Source: an uncultured Collinsella sp. (GTDB lineage Bacteria; Actinomycetota; Coriobacteriia; Coriobacteriales; Coriobacteriaceae). From it: 7,826 nucleotides of DNA. A program made the position numbers and the translations under genes. Positions within the stretch are counted from its first letter, which is position 1. Every line of letters starts with the position of its first letter. Where the stretch lies: positions 1 through 7,826 of the forward strand of contig CABVBR010000094.1 in assembly GCA_902496645.1 (NCBI GenBank). Reading direction: 5' to 3'. Positions 1 through 4,371 of this stretch are shown piece by piece. The notes beneath the pieces are model-generated. The model saw nothing but the letters and a program-made list of their open reading frames with translations. It did not search any database and was not told the origin of the DNA.

Positions 1-26
1 ATTTGTCGGTTGCCGGTGGCGATGGA

Positions 27-773
27 TTAGAACAGGAAGCCGATGGCGATAAGGGCGATGCTGACGATAAGTACGGCGATATCCAGGCCTTTGATGGGGT
101 AGCGCTTATACGAACTCGCACGCGTGCGCAGGTAGAAGCCGCGCTGCTCGGCGGCAAGCGCGGTGGCATCGGTCTTGCCCACGCTCGAGATAAGCAGTGG
201 CACGCACAGCGGCAGCATGAGCTTGAGTTTCTTGACGGGATTCTTAGTGTCGTATTCGACGCCGCGTGCAGTCTGCGCCTCCATGATGGCGTTCATTTCC
301 TGGCCAAATACCGGCACAAAGCGCAGCGCCGTGGTAAAGGTGAAGGCATAGCGATATGGCACGTGCAGTACCTCGACACAGGCGTTGGCGAGGTCGTTGA
401 GCTTGGTCACCATAAGCATGAGGATGAGTGGCAGCGCCACGCCCAACAGGCGTAGGCAGGCCTTCGATCCGGTAATGAGGCCCGTGTCGGTGATAAAGCC
501 CCACACGATGTTGCCGTCGCGCATAAAGGCCAGCTGAAGCACCAGCATGATAAGCGCGAGCGGAATCAGCAGCTTGAGTAGCGAGAGCAGGCGGTCGGCG
601 ACGCCGGCGTAGGCGCCCAGTGCAAGGGTGAGCGCCAAAAAGCCCAATAGCGTCACGTGGGTATCGGACAGGAAGATGCCGATGATGATGGCGGCGGCGA
701 GGCCCAGTTTGACGACCGGGTTCAAGCGGTGCAGCAGTGTGTCGCCCGGCATGTAGTCGATGACGTTAACCAC
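27..773 (-). CDS. ecfT: ECF transporter transmembrane coupling protein EcfT
   Basis: The 248-residue product is the T-component of an energy-coupling factor importer (CbiQ/EcfT family), the membrane protein that links the substrate-binding S-component to the ATPases. Seen: an N-terminal family-typical HRLNPVVKL stretch (residues 15-23), several hydrophobic spans (about 22-36, 41-57, 64-84, 105-123, 186-198, 230-248), and the two cytoplasmic coupling motifs, ARG at 169-171 (in AQTARGVEYD) and AEQRG at 208-212. These Arg-containing motifs sit on coupling helices that dock into the ATPases in known EcfT structures. The start is a GTG at 771-773, which overlaps the end of the upstream ATPase gene by 8 bases, so translational coupling is likely. 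Length is normal for the family. It is the last gene of the operon visible here; the 26 bases beyond the stop show nothing recognisable. Confidence 0.93.
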   Translation of the reverse strand: MVNVIDYMPGDTLLHRLNPVVKLGLAAAIIIGIFLSDTHVTLLGFLALTLALGAYAGVADRLLSLLKLLIPLALIMLVLQLAFMRDGNIVWGFITDTGLITGSKACLRLLGVALPLILMLMVTKLNDLANACVEVLHVPYRYAFTFTTALRFVPVFGQEMNAIMEAQTARGVEYDTKNPVKKLKLMLPLCVPLLISSVGKTDATALAAEQRGFYLRTRASSYKRYPIKGLDIAVLIVSIALIAIGFLF

Positions 774-2517
774 GGTTGACCATCTCCTCGGTAATGCGAA
801 CGATATCGGTGACCTCGCTCACCTGTGCAAAGGCGGGAGAGACGGAGGATGTCAGGCGACGAGAAAGCTCTATGACCTGGGGTGGCTCAACATAGGCTCG
901 CTGCATGAGCTCGATGTTCGAGAACAGTTCGTGCGTGCAGCCGCGCTCGAGGATGCGGCCGTCGGCCATGACTACGATGCGCTCGGCAAAGTCGGAGACG
1001 ACTTCCATGTCGTGGCAGACCATGATTACAGCGCAGCCGCGCTCGGCCATGGTGCGCACGGTTTCCATGACGGTCATGCACTCACGGTAATCAAGGCCGC
1101 TCGTGGGCTCGTCGAGCACCACGATTTTGGGCTCTACGACCACGACGGAGGCGAGTGCCACCATCTGGCGCTGACCGCGCGAGAGCGAGAAGGGCGCCTC
1201 GTCGGCCGGCAAGCCAAAGCGGTCGATGACGAGCTGGGCGCGACGCAGCGCCTCGGCGCGGTCGATGCCGGCAAGCTCCAGGCCAAAGGCGACCTCGTCG
1301 AGCACGGTTTCCTTGCAGATCTGGCGGTCGGGGTTTTGGAAGAGGGTTGCGACTTCGCGGGCGATGCGGCTCGTGGGAACGGCTGCGGTATCCAGTCCCG
1401 TGACGCGCACGCTGCCTGAGGCGGGCTTAAGCAGGCCTGTAAGCAGCTTGGTGAGCGTGGTCTTGCCGGCGCCGTTTTGGCCGACGATGCCCACGAGCTC
1501 GCCGGGATAGAGGGTCAGGTTGAGGTCATGGACGGCGGCGCCGCCATTGGGATAGGCAAACTCAACGTGATCGAAGGTGAGCACGGGCTCGGCGTCCTTG
1601 GCGTGCGGGCGCAACGACGGTGCGTGCGGCGAGCCGGATGGTGCCTGAACGTCGCTGCTTGCGTGTGCGGGGTCGACAATGCCCGAAATCAGGCGCTCGG
1701 CCTCATCGACATCCAAGCAAGGGGTACCGCTTACCAGGCCATCGGCCTCGAGGCTATTGAAGATACGCGTGACGCGAGGGCAGTCGACGCCGATGGCACG
1801 GAGCTCGTCGGTATGCGCGAAGACCTCGTGTGGTTCGCCCTGCAGCGCGATTTCGCCATGGTTGAGCACGAGCACGCGGTTGCAGTACTCCGAGAGCAGG
1901 GCGACCTTTTGCTCAACGACGACGATGGTGATTCCAAGTGTGCGGTTTGCCTCACGCAGCGTCTCGAAGACCAACGTGGAGCTGGCGGGGTCGAGTGCCG
2001 CGGTGGGCTCGTCGAGAACCAAGACGCGCGGACGCATGGCGAGGATGGCGGCGATGGCTACCTTTTGCTTCTGTCCGCCCGAGAGGGTGGCGATCTCGCG
2101 GTCGCGCAGGTCGCTGATGCCGACGGTCTCGAGCGTTTCGCTCACGCGCTGCTCGATCTGGTCGTGGGGAACGCCAAAGTTCTCGAGGCCAAAGAGCATC
2201 TCGTCCTCGACGACCGAGGCGACCATCTGCGTGTCGATATCCTGCAGCACGCTGCCGACGATTTGCGACACGTCGGTGAGCGAGGCTTCGCAGGTGTCGT
2301 GGCCGTCAACCATGACGGAGCCAAAGAACGTGCCGGTGTAGTGGTGGGGCACGGCACCCGACAGGCAGGCGGCAAGCGTGGACTTGCCGGCGCCCGAGGG
2401 CCCGATGATGCCGATGAAATCTCCCTTGTTCACGCTGAGCGAGATGTGGCTGAGCGCCTGCTCGGTCTGCGTGCCATAGGAGAACGAGACATCGTCGACG
2501 TTGATGATCGTTTCCAT
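766..2517 (-). CDS. ecfA: Fused double-domain ECF transporter ATPase (EcfA-EcfA')
   Basis: This 583-residue protein carries two ABC ATPase domains in one chain and should power the ECF importer with EcfT. Domain 1 (about 1-245): Walker A GPSGAGKS 39-46, Q-loop Q92, signature LSGGQ 145-149, Walker B VLVLDE 165-170. Domain 2 (about 310-545): Walker A GQNGAGKT 346-353, Q-loop Q394, signature LSRGQ 445-449, Walker B IVVLDE 465-470, switch histidine H502. They are joined by a Ser/Pro/His-rich linker (about 282-308). In domain 1 the switch-histidine position reads VEQK (Q203), and domain 2 has R instead of G in its signature; both departures would fall in the same composite site. ATG at 2515-2517 follows GAAAGG about 6 bases upstream. 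The stop overlaps ecfT. Fused ATPases of this kind are known from YkoD-type ECF systems. Confidence 0.93.
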   Translation of the reverse strand: METIINVDDVSFSYGTQTEQALSHISLSVNKGDFIGIIGPSGAGKSTLAACLSGAVPHHYTGTFFGSVMVDGHDTCEASLTDVSQIVGSVLQDIDTQMVASVVEDEMLFGLENFGVPHDQIEQRVSETLETVGISDLRDREIATLSGGQKQKVAIAAILAMRPRVLVLDEPTAALDPASSTLVFETLREANRTLGITIVVVEQKVALLSEYCNRVLVLNHGEIALQGEPHEVFAHTDELRAIGVDCPRVTRIFNSLEADGLVSGTPCLDVDEAERLISGIVDPAHASSDVQAPSGSPHAPSLRPHAKDAEPVLTFDHVEFAYPNGGAAVHDLNLTLYPGELVGIVGQNGAGKTTLTKLLTGLLKPASGSVRVTGLDTAAVPTSRIAREVATLFQNPDRQICKETVLDEVAFGLELAGIDRAEALRRAQLVIDRFGLPADEAPFSLSRGQRQMVALASVVVVEPKIVVLDEPTSGLDYRECMTVMETVRTMAERGCAVIMVCHDMEVVSDFAERIVVMADGRILERGCTHELFSNIELMQRAYVEPPQVIELSRRLTSSVSPAFAQVSEVTDIVRITEEMVNRG

Positions 2518-2535
2518 GGATACCTTTCATAGTCA

Positions 2536-2579
2536 TTGGGGACGTTCTTACATGACGAGTCGTTTAAGAACGTCCCCAA
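2536..2579. repeat. 15-bp perfect inverted repeat (long hairpin) upstream of ecfA
   Basis: Arms at 2536-2550 (TTGGGGACGTTCTTA) and 2565-2579 are perfectly complementary with a 14-base spacer. Neither strand has a T-run after the stem, so it does not look like an intrinsic terminator. A second motif TTTGGGACAGTC at 2590-2601 can pair TTTGGG with CCCAAA at 2575-2580, giving a competing small stem. GGGGAC/GTCCCC palindromes of this sort resemble REP-type elements mobilised by IS200-like (RAYT) transposases; that link is inference. It lies 19 bases upstream of the ecfA start in the operon mRNA. Confidence 0.75.
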
Positions 2580-2611
2580 AAGCTGGCTGTTTGGGACAGT
2601 CTTTGGTGATG

Positions 2612-2631
2612 GGGCCGCTAGCGCGCGGCCC
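2612..2631. repeat. GC-rich 7-bp hairpin after the second S-component gene
   Basis: GGGCCGC (2612-2618) and GCGGCCC (2625-2631) pair around a 6-base loop, 15 bases past the stop codon of the S-component gene at 2647. In the minus direction the stem is followed by CATCACC, not U-rich sequence, so read-through into ecfA is expected. A role in mRNA end protection or uneven operon expression is possible but unproven. Confidence 0.55.
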
Positions 2632-2646
2632 GTCCATCATATCAGG

Positions 2647-3198
2647 CTATTTGCCGAGTACCTTGCGCAGGGGGAAGAAGAGGGCCTGGACCACGACGGC
2701 GTTGAAGACGGCAGTGCCGAGCACGATGGGCGTCTTGGCGAGCGCCGTGGGCAGTGCGGCGCCCATGATGACGGTGCCCAGGACGGCGAAGATGGCACCC
2801 GAGACCAGGGTGGTGAGCAGGCCGGCGATGAAGGGGTTGACCTTGCTGCCGCCGATGTTGGATTTGACGAGCGCCGCCATCGTCAGCGCGCCGGCAAGCT
2901 CAGTGACAAAGTTGAGGCCGGGGATGGACGTAGTGATCTGGATAACGGCGGCCGACAGGAGGCCAAAGATCGCTGCCTGGGCAAAGCTTGCCTGCGTGAG
3001 CGCGATGGCGAGGGCATAGGCGGCGATGATGAACTGCGGCTTAATGCCCGTCACGGCAAGCGCATTGCCGACGGTCATGTTGAGGATAAAGCCGGCGGCA
3101 AGGAGGATGGCGAGCAGGACGAGCGAGGTGATGTCGAGGATGCCTTTGTCGGAAGCGGCGTTGGCAGAAATGGTACGAGCCTGAGTGTTGGTGGCCAT
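2647..3198 (-). CDS. TrpP-like ECF transporter S-component, second copy
   Basis: A 183-residue, very hydrophobic protein with a polar N-terminal tail (1-20) and about five or six membrane spans (roughly 23-47, 52-68, 72-90, 98-112, 122-146, 155-175). It is clearly paralogous to the protein encoded at 3408-3980: both share LVLLAILLAAGFILN at the first span and LLSAAVIQITT / LISAAVIQITT in the middle. S-components bind one substrate and dock on EcfT. The family looks closest to the tryptophan-transport TrpP group, and the Trp leader peptide upstream supports that, but this copy might have a different substrate. ATG at 3196-3198 is preceded by AAGGAG with 6 bases spacing. It lies between the first S-component gene and the ATPase gene in the operon. 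Confidence 0.85.
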   Translation of the reverse strand: MATNTQARTISANAASDKGILDITSLVLLAILLAAGFILNMTVGNALAVTGIKPQFIIAAYALAIALTQASFAQAAIFGLLSAAVIQITTSIPGLNFVTELAGALTMAALVKSNIGGSKVNPFIAGLLTTLVSGAIFAVLGTVIMGAALPTALAKTPIVLGTAVFNAVVVQALFFPLRKVLGK

Positions 3199-3300
3199 GA
3201 TGTTCTCCTTAAGGTGGGATTTGAGATAAGCGTGTCCTAGACCCCCACGAAAGGGGTTAAATCGAAAAGGGGATTAATTTTGAATAATGGAGCACGGAGA

Positions 3301-3401
3301 CGGCTTTACGAGGGGTCCTAGGTTGGCGCGAAAGAGGAGCGAAGCGTACTTGGGTACGCGAGCGACGAATGAACGCCAAGATGGGGTGGCTCGTAAAGCC
3401 G
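3301..3401. repeat. ~100-base imperfect palindrome between the two S-component genes
   Basis: Outer arms CGGCTTTACGAG (3301-3312) and its complement (3390-3401) are a perfect 12-bp match; middle arms TTGGCG (3323-3328) and CGCCAA (3374-3379) and apical arms GCGTAC (3344-3349) and GTACGC (3354-3359, TTGG loop) share the same centre near 3351. The internal loops are symmetric or nearly so (10x10, then about 14x15). The element starts 6 bases past the stop codon of the gene at 3408. No T-run follows on the minus strand. It could be a dispersed palindromic repeat or a structured segment of the operon mRNA; I do not recognise a known riboswitch in it. Confidence 0.75.
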
Positions 3402-3407
3402 AGCGGG

Positions 3408-3980
3408 TTAGTTGAGCCTAAGGGCCTTCTGGATGGGCAAGTAGAGGGCACCGACCAGAATGGCGTTAAAGACGGCGGTCATGGCGACGACGGGCAGCAT
3501 GGCCGCAGCGAGCTCGCCCACCACGCCGAGCATGGCCATCTTGATGACCATGAAGATAACGCCCGAGACAAAGGTGGTCACGAAGGTGGCGACAATAGCG
3601 ACAGCGGGCTTAACCTGGCCCTTCTTGCCGGCGGCGTTGACGATGGCGGCCATGAGCATGGCGGCGATGCCCTCGGCGGCAAAATCGATGAACGGCGAGG
3701 TGGTGGTGATCTGGATCACGGCGGCCGAGATAAGGCCGATGACGAGCGCCTGACCGATGTTGGGGCGCACGACCAGGATGGTGAGGCAGAAGGCCGAGAT
3801 GATGAACTCGGGGCTGATCATGCCGCCCGAGATACCCGAGATGGCCTTGCCGACGGTGAAGTTGAGGATAAAGCCGGCGGCAAGCAGAATGGCGAGCAGG
3901 ACGAGGGCGCGGACGTCAAGTTTGCCGCGGTCGGCGGCCTGGACGGTGCGGGGCTGGGTGGCGGCGGTGTTCTGAGACAT
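3408..3980 (-). CDS. TrpP-like ECF transporter S-component, first copy (putative tryptophan-binding)
   Basis: A 190-residue membrane protein and the first structural gene after the Trp leader/attenuator. It has a polar N-tail (1-23), then about six hydrophobic segments (roughly 24-48, 57-71, 75-92, 99-116, 125-153, 160-180), the usual size and layout of ECF S-components. Short polar stretches such as ISPEF (55-59) and TTTSPFIDF (92-100) separate spans, where S-components often place binding residues. No ATPase or enzymatic motif is present. The expected role is to bind the substrate outside and hand it over through EcfT using the ATPase encoded downstream. Tryptophan specificity rests on the WWW leader peptide and on resemblance to TrpP, not on binding residues I can identify. 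ATG at 3978-3980 follows GAAAGGATC. Confidence 0.87.
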   Translation of the reverse strand: MSQNTAATQPRTVQAADRGKLDVRALVLLAILLAAGFILNFTVGKAISGISGGMISPEFIISAFCLTILVVRPNIGQALVIGLISAAVIQITTTSPFIDFAAEGIAAMLMAAIVNAAGKKGQVKPAVAIVATFVTTFVSGVIFMVIKMAMLGVVGELAAAMLPVVAMTAVFNAILVGALYLPIQKALRLN

Positions 3981-4055
3981 GGTAAAGATCCTTTCGGAAG
4001 GGGAGTGTAAGAGAAAAGCGGAGGCGCGTGATGCGAATGCGATCGGGCTCGAGAT

Positions 4056-4088
4056 AGAAAAAGGCCCCCGGTCGAAACCGGAGGCCTT
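4056..4088 (-). terminator. Attenuator (leader) intrinsic terminator
   Basis: In the minus-strand RNA, a 12-bp stem (arms 4077-4088 and 4061-4072, one G-U wobble) closes on a UUCG loop (4073-4076) and runs into UUUUUCUAU. It lies between the tryptophan leader peptide and the first S-component gene, exactly where an attenuator terminator belongs, so it would stop transcription before the transporter genes when tryptophan is plentiful. Confidence 0.92.
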
Positions 4089-4110
4089 CCAATCACCTAG
4101 AGCGCAAAAA

Positions 4111-4130
4111 CAGGCGTGAGGGACTCACTG
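4111..4130 (-). promoter_or_regulatory. Small hairpin over the leader-peptide stop codon
   Basis: GTGAG (4128-4124 on the minus strand) pairs with CTCAC (4120-4116) around a 3-base loop; CA/TG may add two more pairs across a bulge. The leader stop codon (4125-4127) is inside the stem, so a ribosome that finishes the leader would melt it while one stalled at the Trp codons would leave it intact. Confidence 0.5.
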
Positions 4131-4193
4131 TCGACCGATCGTATTCGCATCACGCCACCACCAGTTGTTGAGAGACTTCATCGTGTTCTTCAT
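4125..4193 (-). CDS. Tryptophan attenuator leader peptide (22 aa, three consecutive Trp)
   Basis: A 22-codon reading frame, ATG at 4191-4193 and TGA at 4125-4127, whose middle reads SLNNWWWRDANT. The three adjacent TGG codons are at 4155-4163. A strong Shine-Dalgarno (GAAAGGAG, 4202-4209) sits 8 bases from the ATG, and a second in-frame ATG is codon 5. An intrinsic terminator starts 37 bases past the stop and a promoter-like sequence lies about 50-65 bases upstream. This is the standard arrangement of amino-acid attenuators: scarce charged tRNA-Trp stalls the ribosome at WWW, changes RNA folding and lets transcription pass into the transporter genes. The peptide itself probably has no function after synthesis. 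A run of three Trp codons by chance is very unlikely, so I am confident in this call. Confidence 0.93.
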   Translation of the reverse strand: MKNTMKSLNNWWWRDANTIGRQ

Positions 4194-4216
4194 GTTGGTG
4201 GCTCCTTTCGTGATGC
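4147..4216 (-). promoter_or_regulatory. Alternative leader stem leaving the Shine-Dalgarno in a bulge
   Basis: In the minus-strand RNA, GCATCAC (4216-4210) can pair with GTGATGC (4153-4147), and GCCACCA (4202-4196) with TGGTGGC (4160-4154). The 3' strand is continuous, whereas the 5' strand has one 7-base bulge, GAAAGGA (4209-4203), which is the leader ribosome site. This stem ties up two Trp codons and uses the same leader bases as the 21-bp repeat ending at 4155, so the two structures exclude each other. The base pairing is seen; any role is inferred. Confidence 0.5.
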
Positions 4217-4251
4217 CGTGGCGCGGTCGCACCTAGTTGCTGTTGCGCTGC

Positions 4252-4260
4252 ACTATAGCA
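4252..4260 (-). promoter_or_regulatory. Extended -10 promoter for the tryptophan transporter operon
   Basis: The minus strand reads TGCTATAGT: a -10 hexamer TATAGT (4252-4257) with the TG of an extended -10 (4259-4260). The -35 at the 17-base spacing (4275-4280, TCCCCG) is poor, as is common with extended -10 promoters. A start near 4245 would give a leader of about 50 bases before the leader-peptide ATG. Confidence 0.65.
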
Positions 4261-4278
4261 CAGCAAAGTGTGTGCGGG

Positions 4279-4301
4279 GAAATCTTTTTTGAAAAGATTT
4301 C
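4279..4301. repeat. A/T-rich 10-bp palindrome at the -35/upstream edge of the operon promoter
   Basis: GAAATCTTTT (4279-4288) and its exact complement (4292-4301) are separated by 3 bases. It abuts the expected -35 position of the tryptophan operon promoter and could be a repressor site, an UP-like element or, since both strands end a stem near T-runs, part of a weak terminator. Confidence 0.55.
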
Positions 4302-4320
4302 AGGCGGGTTTCCTATCGCT

Positions 4321-4358
4321 CAAAAGAACGGGCGGGTTGACCTACGCCATCCCGCCCG
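4321..4358 (-). terminator. Intrinsic terminator of the dipeptidase gene
   Basis: CGGGCGGG (minus 4358-4351) pairs with CCCGCCCG (4336-4329) around a 14-base loop, followed by TTCTTTT. It begins 13 bases past the stop codon of the dipeptidase gene and separates it from the tryptophan transporter promoter. Confidence 0.82.
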
Positions 4359-4371
4359 CACCAGCGAGGGA

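Larger units (their letters stand above)
4026..4155. repeat. 21-bp inverted repeat flanking the attenuator terminator
   Basis: Arms 4026-4046 and 4135-4155 are complementary at 20 of 21 positions (only 4039/4142 mismatch). In the minus-strand RNA the first arm begins at the last base of the third Trp codon and covers leader codons 14-19 and part of 20; the second arm lies past the terminator, about 45 bases before the start of the gene at 3980. The 88 bases between them hold the leader stop codon, a small hairpin and the terminator. Confidence 0.85.

Noticed and set aside
1477..2532. 351-codon open frame on the plus strand opposite the ATPase gene
   Set aside because: The minus strand carries two full sets of ABC motifs; the plus frame is Asp/Ala/Gly-rich antisense sequence produced by high GC codon use.
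3242..3256. CCCCC/GGGG stem upstream of the second S-component gene
   Set aside because: Only 4-5 pairs, no U-run; too weak to list as a regulatory feature.
3344..3365. GGGTACGCG resembling part of a T-box consensus in the palindrome
   Set aside because: It is on the plus strand, opposite to the operon, and lacks the rest of the T-box; the Trp leader peptide already explains tryptophan control.
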